From: Biscogniauxia marginata
Taxonomy: Eukaryota > Ascomycota > Sordariomycetes > Xylariales > Xylariaceae
DNA: 14,631 nt
Assembly: GCA_022695795.1 (NCBI GenBank)
Contig: MU404276.1
Location: forward strand, 1-14,631
Direction: 5' to 3'
The position numbers and the translations under genes are program-made. The notes beneath the pieces are model-generated. The model had not been told where the DNA came from. It worked only from the letters and a program-made list of their open reading frames with translations, and ran no database searches. Shown here piece after piece: positions 1 to 8,409 of the stretch (position 1 is its first letter; the number at the start of each line of letters is the position of its first letter).

Positions 1-95
1 ATAAGTTTATTTTATTTATAAGTTTATTTTATTTATAAGTTTATTTTATTTATAAGTTTATTTTATTTATAAGTTTATTTTATTTATAAGTTTAT
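1..95. repeat. 17-bp minisatellite, about 5.6 copies
   Basis: Five identical head-to-tail copies of ATAAGTTTATTTTATTT occupy 1-85 and a partial sixth copy (10 bases) runs to 95. The array touches the left edge of the window, so its true length is unknown. The copies show no differences, unlike the degraded AT-rich DNA next to it, which suggests recent slippage or unequal exchange. No coding potential is visible. Confidence 0.93.
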
Positions 96-399
96 ATAAT
101 ATATTATATAACTTATTATTTATAAATTATAACTTTTTTTAAAAAGTTAATACCGTTTTTAAACCGTACTTAGTTTAATAAACTTATTATATATATTATT
201 AAAACAATTAAATTTCTTTTAATATGGTTAATTATATTAAAGGCTTTTAAGCGGTTTATATCTCTTTGTTATTAACCGCTGTATAATATCAGCCCCTGTC
301 TTAGTAACCTTGGGAGGTGGTGAAATACTCCATCAGGAAAATTATTAACGCGACCCAATATTTTCGGGTTCTATACCTAAGTTAAAGCTGGATGCTGGA
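96..399. other. AT-rich intergenic DNA grading into normal-GC 3' flank of the oxidase gene
   Basis: From 96 to about 270 the sequence is almost pure A/T runs with very few C or G, like the other AT blocks in the window. From about 270 base composition becomes normal. The latter part probably contains the 3' untranslated region of the minus-strand oxidase that ends at 400. I see no gene, tRNA or recognisable repeat here. Confidence 0.6.
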
Positions 400-1659
400 C
401 TATAAATCCAGGCTATTTAGATCTATTATTTTTCCAACCCTCCAGGTCACCTCAGTACCAGCATCCGATCCCTCCTTCCAACGCCATCGCCTTTTTTCCT
501 GCTGCCCTGCTGATACTACCTCATTAACCCACTCTCCTACCAAGGGGAGCATCTTGAATGCGTGTCCCGAATCTCCCGCTACAATCATCACTCCTTTCTT
601 TCCTGGCACGAAGTCAATAACATATTCTGAATCTGCAGTATCTGCACACCAACACATTCTCCTATTGATTAGAGGTCGGTCTGCCAAGGTGGGTAGGGTT
701 TCACGCAGCAACTTGCGTATCATTATCTCGTCTTGTTCCGTGATAAAATCATTATCGTCCTTTGGAATGGATATATCATATTTGGCATCCACGATCCGCA
801 TATAATTGGTGTACCCAGCTCCGGACGGGCAAATCTTCAACAGGTTTGTCCTGTGGTCTGGCTCAAAGAAGAACCCAAGATCTCGTGCATACGTCACTGG
901 TATACCCCGGAGTGTTGCTGCTTCGTCGGGCGTGAGCTGAATATGAGCAACAGGCCAGGCCTTTGCTGTGATTTGTCGTCCCGTCTGCGGCAGTACGGCT
1001 CCCAACGAGGCACCTAACGTAATGATGGTAAGTTCAGCACTATACTGCGTACCAGATGTCACGATGGCACCCGCGCAAGTATCGCCAGTGTATACGAGTG
1101 ACCTGACCTCCTCACCAAGGCATATCTTTACTCCTAAGGCACAGCAAGCCGAGTACATAGCAGTCAACGCATCCGCCGCGTGGGCGTATCCGGCGAACCC
1201 ATTCAAGTATCCCTCCCATTGCATGGGTCCGTTGAAGACCGGTGCGACTTTCCTGATGTCCTCCCTCGTCTTAATGGGTGTGATTTTTCCTTTGAATGCG
1301 GGATGTCCGATGATACTGCTAAGCGACTTTTCCAACGAGCGCTTACTTTTCTCAGGAGCAGCGGCAGAGGTCGTGAGTAGGTATCCAACTTCGTGGTAGT
1401 AGGGTGCAAATAGCGGTGACTTCCATGCCGCCATGGCCTGCAATGCGAGTTCAGTGTAGAAGGGGTCCTCATATTCGGCACGGATTATCTTGTTGATATC
1501 GTTTCCAGCAGAGAGGGTAGGCGGGAATGTGGTCGATTTCTCAAGGATGGCGATGTTGCTATATCCAGCCTTAGCTAAGTGATAAGCCGTCGAGAGGCCG
1601 AAGGTGCCTGCCCCTAGAACCAGAATAGGTGCCGATTTGTCTATAATTGGATTGGACAT
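400..1659 (-). CDS. FAD-dependent amine oxidase (fructosyl amino acid / sarcosine / saccharopine oxidase family)
   Basis: Single-exon gene of 419 aa. I start at the ATG at 1659 (MSNPIIDKSAP); the longer frame to 1674 begins with TTG, which is unlikely in a fungus. A Rossmann dinucleotide-binding motif GAGTFG lies at residues 16-21, followed by SAGNDINKIIR near 50-60, typical of amadoriases. CWCADT at 336-341 carries the Cys (336 by alignment to Cys315 of monomeric sarcosine oxidase) expected to bind FAD covalently. GDSGHAFKMLP at 362-372 matches the C-terminal flavin-contact segment of the family. Such enzymes oxidise secondary amines such as sarcosine, saccharopine or fructosyl amino acids, releasing H2O2. 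The protein ends SLDL, so the SKL-type peroxisomal signal common in relatives is absent. It is divergent with the transcription factor gene across 934 bp. The subfamily and substrate cannot be fixed from motifs. Confidence 0.92.
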   Translation of the reverse strand: MSNPIIDKSAPILVLGAGTFGLSTAYHLAKAGYSNIAILEKSTTFPPTLSAGNDINKIIRAEYEDPFYTELALQAMAAWKSPLFAPYYHEVGYLLTTSAAAPEKSKRSLEKSLSSIIGHPAFKGKITPIKTREDIRKVAPVFNGPMQWEGYLNGFAGYAHAADALTAMYSACCALGVKICLGEEVRSLVYTGDTCAGAIVTSGTQYSAELTIITLGASLGAVLPQTGRQITAKAWPVAHIQLTPDEAATLRGIPVTYARDLGFFFEPDHRTNLLKICPSGAGYTNYMRIVDAKYDISIPKDDNDFITEQDEIMIRKLLRETLPTLADRPLINRRMCWCADTADSEYVIDFVPGKKGVMIVAGDSGHAFKMLPLVGEWVNEVVSAGQQEKRRWRWKEGSDAGTEVTWRVGKIIDLNSLDL

Positions 1660-2150
1660 TGTGATACCGGACAAGGAAAGCCCCGAGTGTCAAATGGAAA
1701 AATTGAAAGCTATAAGTGTGTTTGCAGTGCAACAATTCTATTCGTGCCAGTCCACGGGGACCTCTGTAAGGTGAAAATGCCCTATTATATCGAACCGAAT
1801 AAGGCAGTATTAGTTGAGTTTAATTTGGGTATTCTCAACAGACTTTCTCAGCCAAGACAAGATAATCATCGCATGATCCTCAAGAGTTATTGCTGTTATA
1901 GGGGTAGTCAATACATCCAGGGTTTAAATGCAAAATTTCAATAGTTAGTTTGGAATTCACTCTCCACGCCTAATACAACACCTTTCCCTTCTTTTTAGTG
2001 TGCTTTTCTCAATACAACACTGTAGTTACAAGATTATCTGCGATATCGGCTTTGCTAGACACGCTTGGCCTGTAATCGAAAATAACCGAGTGTGTATAGC
2101 TACCGGGCCGTGGACGAACGCCGCCATCATCACACGAATTTGCTGCCTGT

Positions 2151-2165
2151 GACGGCCCTGCCGTC
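2151..2165. promoter_or_regulatory. GACGGC-CCT-GCCGTC palindrome containing CGG-N5-CCG
   Basis: A perfect 6-bp inverted repeat with a 3-bp centre. It contains two CGG half-sites facing each other with 5 bp between them, the layout recognised by many dimeric Zn2Cys6 regulators. It lies between the oxidase gene and a Zn2Cys6 regulator gene, so it is a candidate binding site for that regulator. This is inference from layout only. Confidence 0.45.
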
Positions 2166-2181
2166 TTGAAAGGGCCAGGTT

Positions 2182-2228
2182 AAGCGACGTGCATCGTCCC
2201 TAGATGAAGATAAGCGACGCGTATCAAG
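2182..2228 (+). promoter_or_regulatory. Two direct copies of an AAGCGACG-type motif
   Basis: AAGCGACGTGCATC at 2182-2195 and AAGCGACGCGTATCAAG from 2212 to 2228 are direct repeats 30 bp apart. The second copy is nearly identical, apart from one missing base, to AAGCGACGGTATCAAG at 8987-9002 in the permease/oxoprolinase promoter. Sharing between the two divergent promoters suggests a common binding protein. The AGATAAG at 2208-2214 overlaps the second copy. Confidence 0.5.
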
Positions 2229-2593
2229 TGGAGCAGACAAAGGTTGGGGAAGTGGAGAGATACGCTCCCGTCGCCGTCGTTAATCCTGGGACAACCTGCA
2301 TCCCGTCTCCACCTTACCGTCTATCTGGGCGTACAGTGCGATTACACAAACTGTGAGCAAGGAGATAGAACGTGCCCTCTTATCTCCCCAGCTCGGATGG
2401 TGGATTTCGAAGCCGATCATCTCGGGGTAAGGGCCGACGTTCATGATATGGTCGGGCTCTAGCTTCAAGGTTTCGCAACAAAAATTGCTTGGTTCGATAT
2501 CTATCACAACGAGCCCTGGATTCTGGGACACGTAACTCTAGACTAACAACCCGCTGTGCCGTCTCCGGCAACTGGCTATCTCTCGAGGCGATC

Positions 2594-4393
2594 ATGGGAC
2601 TGGGCGTCGAGAATGAAGTACGGGTCCGCAGCGGGTGCCACAAATGTCGCGGTATCTACTAATTCATACAGCATGGGGAAGAATTAAGGCTGACTAGACA
2701 TATAGAACGACGAGTGAAATGTCCCGGTAAAGAATCTTTCAATCTCCCTTGTCGATGGGCGATGGCTGACACGTCGCCGCAGAGCAGCGACCAATCTGTC
2801 GCCATTGCCAAAGGCTAGGATTCGTTTGCAAATATGAACTTCGTCTTAGTTGGCAGAGGGTGACCACTCAAAATTTGTTTCAAAGTGTGCGAAAAAAGGA
2901 GTATAACCTATCAAATCAGAAGTCGATCCAGCCTTGGATGTTCATTAACGTGATTTACGGGGATTTTCCAAAGCCAAAGATCAAAAAGTCTGAAGTGCAC
3001 TGGCGGGCCAAAACCCCAACACTTAAGTTCAGGAACACTACTTCTTCCTCTTTGTCTGATTGGCACTTGCCCGCGAATACATCGTATGAAGAGACGGCGG
3101 ACTTTTTCGACAGGGAATCATCGAAATTCAGCACGATTAGGCTGCGTCACCTTGTACCTTACCATCTTTCAGAGGCCGATGCGTACCTGTGGGATTACTT
3201 TGACAAAAGCATGACGCCCCAGTGCGTTCTTGACCAAAGTTCAAATCCTTACCGGAATATTATTCTCAGACTCGCCATTGCCTTCCTCGGAGGCCCTTTA
3301 TTTCACTGCGTGCTAGCTGTAGCCGCGAATCAGTTGAATAGCCTCGGCCGGACAGAGTACCTCCCCTCAATGTGGACTCACAGAGCTCACGCGCTGAGAC
3401 GTCTAAGGGGAACAGTTAAGCATCTTTGCACTTTAGAAATTGGCAACAGTGGTCCAGACGGGGATCTGGATGGCGATGAAACGGTTGCGTGCGCACTGAT
3501 GCTATGCTTCTTTGATGTGAGTCATATTCCAATGGGAGAAAAAGAAGCCGCTTATAAATGTACAGATCTCACAGGACTGCTCGGAAAGTTGGACAGTACA
3601 TTCTAGATTTTCAGGAGACTTTCTTCTCACGCGATCGAGGTGTACGAAATGTCTAAGTGCGGAAGAACAAGCACTCCAAGATTTTGCCGTCACGTACTTC
3701 ATTTCTCATGATGTCCTAGCCTCGACCGCTTCAACAACACGGCCCTGGATGTGCGAAACGACTAATAAATTATGCGCATTTGCGGACCCGAGGGCTCTTC
3801 AAAATCTTACCGGATGTTCGAAGGAGCTGTTCATTCTAATATCAGAAATCAACTCATTGGGGTCCGTACTTGATGGTTTGGATTTGGATACTCATGAGCA
3901 GCAACCCCTTAGTGGTGATCGAAAGCGGTGGCGTGATGAGATCGAGAGACGGCTTCATGACCTCAAACAACATGTATCGACAGACGTGAAATCATTTGAC
4001 GAAGAAACCCACAACATTTCAGAGGCCAAGAGGCTTGCTGCTTTGATGTATCTGTACGGGAGACTCGATCGTGCAAGCCCACATGAACCCTGTATGGTTA
4101 GGCTTACCTTAAAGGCCCTCTCCATAATTCCCAAGATATCTCTCCGAACAAATACAGTTCTGTGGCCACTTTTCATTATTGCAACTCTTGGCATCCGCCC
4201 CGAGTCAGACGAGGATCGAAATCTGGTTTTAGGCCGGCTCGCGGCGCTTCAGAACACGAGGCAACTTGGAAACGTGAAGAAAGCACGTCACGTTATAGAG
4301 AGTGTCTGGAAAGCAAGGGACCTTAAAATTTCAAATCCAGGACTAGGTTGGGAAGTCCTTCAAGAACGCCATCAAACCATTAGCTTAGCCTAA
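2594..4393 (+). CDS. Zn2Cys6 fungal transcription factor (four exons), likely cluster regulator
   Basis: Exons 2594-2651, 2706-2726, 2783-3516 and 3566-4393 join to 1641 nt, encoding 546 aa. Introns are 54, 56 and 49 nt with GT...AG ends; CTGAC branch sites are seen in the first two. After splicing the N-terminus reads GCHKCRERRVKC followed by PICRHC and a final Cys. This is a complete binuclear zinc cluster (Cys15, 18, 25, 32, 35, 42; spacing 2-6-6-2-6) that binds CGG half-sites in the nucleus. The cluster is split over three exons, the middle one only 21 nt. Residues about 160-546 resemble the fungal-specific transcription factor region (Fungal_trans_2 type): NPYRNIILRLA near 181, LAVAANQL near 204, and FDISQDCSESWTVH across the third splice junction at 270. 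The first ATG 14 residues before the cluster is a normal start. It is divergent to the amine oxidase gene. The target genes are inferred, not shown. Confidence 0.88.
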
Positions 4394-4487
4394 ATAATGC
4401 CCCGGCTACTGAACTACACCAACAACCACGCGCATAACTGCTAACCCACGATACGACGCGGTCGAAATCGACTATAGTTTACGGTTA

Positions 4488-4512
4488 ACGTGTCTCACAA
4501 ACGACTAAGCCA
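4488..4512 (+). repeat. Possible DNA-transposon terminal repeat at the edge of the AT block
   Basis: This segment begins ACGTGTCTCACAAACGAC, is preceded by TA, and matches about 19 of 25 positions of the fold-back element terminus at 5404 (ACGTGTCTTATAAGCGAG). Most differences are transitions. It sits where the AT-rich block begins. A weak possible mate ends at 6406 (CTTAG...ACGT on the plus strand), at the other edge of the block. The pairing is uncertain. Confidence 0.35.
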
Positions 4513-4887
4513 ATATTTATATAGCATTTCACTTTTGACCATCATAATTCATTAATAACATAAGTAACTAACTAAAACTAAATAACATTTACTTTATTAC
4601 GTTTATTTTTATACTTTAAAAGTTAAACATTTATTTAAATTTTAAATAAATATATTATTTTTTAAAAAATGAAATGAAAATTTAACTTTTATATATAAAA
4701 TAAAAGTATTAAATAGATTTATTTTATATTATTAAATTATATATAATATAATTATAATAACTTAATAAATAAACTATTAAAATAAAGTAAAATTTTTATT
4801 TCATAATATTTAAATAAATATTATTATAATTTATATTATTATAAGTTAATTTTAATATTTAAAAATAAATATAACTTATTAATATTT

Positions 4888-5301
4888 TGTTACGAACTAA
4901 CAAGGGTAAAAGAAATGAAGGGAGTCATGTGATCTAAGGTCACATGACTCCAGGAAGAATTCTCTGTTGGACTCTTGAAAATTAAGGAGAATATTAACAT
5001 TCTTTGTTAATCTCTTAAGAATTAAGGAGAATAATAAGCATTGCTCCATAAAAGAATAAGTATAAGTAGATTTGAATTTCCTCTATATCTAGTCATTTAT
5101 TCGAGTTCCTTAGCTATTAATTTAAGACTATAGTCACTCCTTAATATTATAGTGAGAGTACCTTGAAATCTCTTTAATTAACGAAGCATTATAAATTTCT
5201 TGAACTAACCTCGATTTATTATTACCTTTAAAACAAGAAAACCTAATACGTATTTACTTATGAAGTTAATTAACTAGGAATATATAAGGAGGTTCGTTAT
5301 A
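4888..5301. mobile_element. Solo LTR of an LTR retrotransposon (414 bp)
   Basis: The segment starts TGTTACGAAC and ends GTTCGTTATA, which reads as an imperfect inverted terminus (ideal GTTCGTAACA). It is flanked by TATTT on both sides (4883-4887 and 5302-5306), a 5-bp target duplication as made by retrotransposon integrases. Inside are a strong palindrome at 4921-4951 and a TATAAGTAGA stretch suitable as a promoter. No gag-pol coding sequence is present, so it is a solo LTR left by recombination. The TATTT flank is less decisive in such AT-rich DNA. Confidence 0.6.
4921..4951. repeat. Perfect 12-bp inverted repeat (GGAGTCATGTGA / TCACATGACTCC)
   Basis: Arms at 4921-4932 and 4940-4951 are exact reverse complements with a 7-base spacer. 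It lies near the 5' end of the solo LTR and is GC-richer than its surroundings. CATGTGA resembles an E-box-like site, so it may be a binding site in the LTR regulatory region or a transcript hairpin. Confidence 0.85.
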
Positions 5302-5403
5302 TATTTCTTATTTCTTTTATAATTAATTTCTATTAAATAAGTAAATATATATATATATAATATTCGAGTTTTTACGTTTTAAATTTTATTATAATTTATA
5401 ATA

Positions 5404-6004
5404 ACGTGTCTTATAAGCGAGTGGGCCACTTGATTTACTATATAAAATCGACTTTTTAAAAAATTCATAACTTTACACGTAAAAATCGTAAAAATCTCGA
5501 ACTTTTTTATCACGGACGTAAGGCAAGCTAGGTATAACCAGTGTATTCCTATTGAGGGGGAGAATGAGGCAAGACAAACGCTTGTCTTATCCCAGAAGAA
5601 GGGGAGAGAGGCTACCCTTATATACCTGCTACAGGTCAGGGACTAACCTGGGCCAGGTACGGTACGTGCTAGTAGCTTTCGTGATCCCTACCTGTGACAC
5701 TTTTTTATTAGTTATATAATTATAAAGTTTAACTAGAAATAAAATCGAAAAAATTAATTTTAAAAGACGCGAAAAGAAAACGTATAAAAGTTAAAATCAA
5801 AACAAAACATATAAACCTTTTTACGTATTTCTTTATATTTTTAATTTTTTAATTTTTTAATTTTATTTTTAGTTAAACCTTATAATTATATAATTAAAAA
5901 AAAAGGTTCGAGATTTTTACGACTTTTACGCGTAAAACTATGAATTTTTAAAAAAGTCGATTTTATATAATAAATTAAGTGGCCTACTTATATATAAAAC
6001 ACGT
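5404..6004. mobile_element. Fold-back MITE-like element with long inverted arms, TA target site, RIP-degraded
   Basis: The left end starts ACGTGTCTTATAAGCGAG at 5404 and the reverse complement of the right end starts ACGTGTTTTATATATAAG at 6004. A TA dinucleotide flanks both sides (5402-5403 and 6005-6006), as in Tc1/mariner-type insertions. The outer 100 bases of the two arms differ at about 13 positions, nearly all transitions, a RIP signature. If the 192-bp LTR at 5508-5699 is removed, the arms continue to match past it (TTATATAATTATAAAG against TTATATAATTATAAGG). The original element was therefore about 400 bp and close to one complete inverted repeat, with its centre near 5803. No transposase is encoded, so it is non-autonomous. 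Confidence 0.72.
5508..5699. mobile_element. Second solo LTR, 192 bp, nested in the fold-back element
   Basis: A GC-richer island with ends TATCAC and GTGACA; an ideal LTR would be TGTCAC...GTGACA, so one G-to-A change explains the left end. CTTTT flanks both sides (5502-5506 and 5700-5704), allowing one extra T in the run. It holds hairpins AAGACAA-ACGC-TTGTCTT (5571-5588) and ACCTGGGCCAGGT (5646-5658), and a TATATAAG on the minus strand suitable as an LTR promoter. It splits the left arm of the fold-back element and is far less AT-rich, so it probably arrived after the element had been RIPed. Confidence 0.58.
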
Positions 6005-6503
6005 TAACGTTATATTAATAATAGTTATTAAACCTTGTAATTATAATTAAAAATCTTTTTAATAAATTAAAACTTTTAAATAACTATTAAATTAACTTTA
6101 ATTAATTTATAACTTATTTTATTTATTTTAATTAATTATAAATTATAAATTTAAAAAATATATAATATAAAATAATTACCTTATTTATTTATTTAATATT
6201 AATTAAAGTTGTAAATATATATAAAATTAATTATTTTTATTAAAATAAATGTTATATAATTTCTTTAAAATATATTACGTTTTATTTATAATTTAATTAT
6301 TAATATATAATTAAATAAGTTTATTTAATTATAAAACAAATATTTAATAAAACATTGAATTAAATTTATTATTTATAATAAACTTAGGTAGATTTAACAA
6401 ATACGTTGTTTTATAAATGCCTTAAAAATGGGGGTTTTCCATTTCAGCACTATGGTTAACTGTAATAGTTGGACTAGTAAGCTTCTCCTCGGTACGATAC
6501 ATA

Positions 6504-8409
6504 TCACATGGTATACCGAAAGTTATCTTGCTTCCAATCGGTAACGTCAATAAAACCTTCAGCAGTTCCCTCGTGAAGTGCTGCTGGTATACCGAACTTC
6601 CGATCCCTCCTCTTGTTCTCCCATCTTGCAATAAAGCCGTACAGCAACATGAGTGCGATAGAGACGCCGTAACAACAAATCATTGCTATAACGCCGGAAG
6701 TATATTTGGGTGCCTGGTCTGATCGGAATGTCTGCGGGCCTATCAGGTTCCCCGCTGCGTATCCAATGGTGACAAGACTGTAGGCGATGCTTTTCTTCGT
6801 TTGACCCGCAGTGTTCGCTTGGGGCAGTGAGATACCGATCACGTATGGAGCTGAGATGGTGAGCAAAACAAAGTCCCGGTCATTTGTAAGAACATTACTT
6901 ACGCCAGTAAAAGTACATGAGATATAAGCCAACCATCTGACCGGCGATGTTACTTCTCGGTAGGCCGTATACCAACGATGTGCCTAGAATGGGCAGCAAT
7001 AATGCAATACAAGCCACCAAGGTGCGCCTGTTATGCCACTTCGCCGCTATGTAAGAGAAGAACCAGGCGCCAGACGTCGCTAAAACTCCGAACGGCATCG
7101 TGAGCAGACTTGCTTCCAATGACGTAAAGCCAAGGTTATTGATAATTATCGAGCCAAAGGTCTGAAGGCCACCATTGGGAATATTAATTATGATGTTGAA
7201 AACAACAATCAACCAGATCTTGGCGTCCATGAAAGCTTCCCATACTTGATCCCATTTCCACTGACTGTTTCTGATCCCGGTTCGGTTCTCTGCCAATCTC
7301 TGCACGGCATGATACTTTTGCTCAGCTGTCAAGAAGCGGGCGTCCATCGGGCTTGATGGCAACATGAAGAAAAGGAAGATGGAGTAGGCGACATTTATTG
7401 AGCCGGTCATGATATAGAGATATTGCCATTTGAGGAGCGGAGCACTAGCCGGAATCTGGCCCACTACCCAGGCAAAGAAACCGTTTAGAATGGACGAAAA
7501 ATATGCAAATACAATGGCGTTCCTCGGAGGCTCTGCGGCACTAAGAGTTAGTCATGCTCGCCTGTGTGTATATTTATAGACACCGAAAGTCTGATTCTTA
7601 CGTTCACTCTTCTTATAGAAGCTCACGACTATCATCGTCAAAGATGGCGTGATTGCCGCCTCGAGGAACCCAAGCCAAAAACGCAGAGCCATAAAGCCGG
7701 GCCACGACCTACAGGGTGCGTAGCATATTGTTAAAATGGACCAGATGATAGAAGCGATCGATAATAACTTGGCAGGGGGGATTCGGTTGACAAGATACGA
7801 GGCCGGAACTAATCCCACAAGGGTCTTTCCAATCGTCAATCATAGCGTCGTATCGTCGCTCAAATTCACTTACACCAAGAGGTAGAATACTTCCAAGCCA
7901 ACTGTACTCTTGGCCCACCATATGGTTGTCTGTCTGAAATCCGTAAAGCGAGGCTGTGCCTATCTGAACTTTGTCTACTGCTCCCAGGGTGGCAGCCGTG
8001 AGAAGCTATAGCGTGACATAATTAGCCGTCCGCTCGATAGTCGAAGTTTTGAGCAGTTCGCAGTTCGCAGTGGCATAATCGCACCTTTAGGTGGTGCCCC
8101 CCTAAAGCTTTCCGGGAAAATGGCTCGACTAGAGTGAATATGCCATGTTTCCCCTGATGATATCTCGATTGCCTAAAATGAAGTATCGAGACAACATACC
8201 AAAGGTATCATCCAAGCATCTATCTTCTTGACGATTCTTTTCTCCTGTTCAGGGGTCATAGGAGGATATTCATCGCTTTTAGCGAGATATTTGACCGCAT
8301 CATCAAGAACCACGTCATCCTCAGATTTTGTAACCTCCCCTGCAGTCGTAGACACGACAGGGTGAACCGTGTCATCCAACTTATCGACGACTAGTTTGGA
8401 GTCTGCCAT
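6504..8409 (-). CDS. Dal5-type MFS permease (anion:cation symporter family), five exons
   Basis: Exons in transcript order are 8200-8409, 7874-8005, 7602-7824, 6903-7532 and 6504-6850. They join to 1542 nt, encoding 513 aa, the usual size of the family. Introns are 194, 49, 69 and 52 nt with GT...AG borders. The N-terminal 60 residues are acidic and cytosolic, ending KKIDAWMIPL, which continues seamlessly into LLTAATLGAVDKVQ. Other family landmarks are GQEYSWLGSILPLG (about 101-114), LRFWLGFLEAAITPS, FYKKSEQPPRNAIVF (across the third splice), the PNGGLQTFGSIIINNLGF helix, and the cytosolic tail ending DNFRYTM. Dal5 relatives import allantoate, ureidosuccinate, carboxylates, vitamins or dipeptides across the plasma membrane. 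The gene is divergent with the oxoprolinase gene over 756 bp, so it probably imports that enzyme's substrate or a precursor. The exact substrate cannot be read from sequence. Confidence 0.93.
8085..8107. repeat. Inverted repeat and short tandem repeat in the long first intron of the permease gene
   Basis: CTTTAGG (8085-8091) and CCTAAAG (8101-8107) form 7-bp arms around a GC-rich 9-base loop. Just beside it, GCAGTTC is repeated about 2.6 times (8053-8070). The 194-nt intron is about four times longer than its neighbours, so this may be the remnant of a small insertion. Confidence 0.55.

Larger units (their letters stand above)
1660..2593. promoter_or_regulatory. Divergent promoter between the amine oxidase and the Zn2Cys6 regulator
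   Basis: This 934-bp normal-GC interval separates two outward-facing start codons (1659 minus, 2594 plus). Short frames inside it start with GTG or TTG and have no family resemblance, so I treat it as non-coding. By eye it holds seven HGATAR sites (starting at 1860, 2034, 2208, 2363, 2380, 2501 and 2576 on either strand), against roughly three expected by chance. It also holds a CGG-N5-CCG palindrome at 2151-2165 and two copies of an AAGCGACG motif at 2182 and 2212. Confidence 0.6.
4394..6503. other. AT-rich, RIP-like repeat block between the two gene pairs
   Basis: Composition stays normal for about 100 bp after the regulator stop, turns extremely AT-rich near 4505, and switches back near 6421, about 80 bp before the permease stop codon. 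No protein-coding frame of note exists inside. Recognisable content: a TIR-like end at 4488-4512, a solo LTR at 4888-5301, and a fold-back element at 5404-6004 interrupted by a second LTR at 5508-5699. The remaining parts are A/T runs rich in TpA. Paired repeat copies differ mostly by C-to-T and G-to-A changes, as expected for RIP. Confidence 0.75.

Noticed and set aside
1687..1944. Plus-strand open frame of 85 codons in the first divergent promoter
   Set aside because: It starts with GTG, resembles no family I know, and lies in an interval full of regulatory-looking motifs.
2244..2643. Overlapping short frames on both strands upstream of the regulator
   Set aside because: The plus-strand frame starts with TTG, the frames have no domain features, and they overlap the true first exon, which is defined by the zinc cluster.
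2860..3606. Reading the regulator as a truncated pseudogene ending at 3606
   Set aside because: A 49-nt intron at 3517-3565 restores FDISQDCSESWTVH and an open frame to 4393. All exons sum to a multiple of three.
5551..5565. TTGAGGGGGAGAATG read as a retrotransposon polypurine tract with a 3' LTR starting at 5565
   Set aside because: The continuation of the fold-back arm on both sides of 5508-5699 and the CTTTT flanks fit a 192-bp insertion better.
4394..6503. CRISPR array, tRNA or centromere-like repeats in the AT block
   Set aside because: There are no regular spaced repeats, no cloverleaf and no tandem satellite. The paired repeats are explained by mobile elements.
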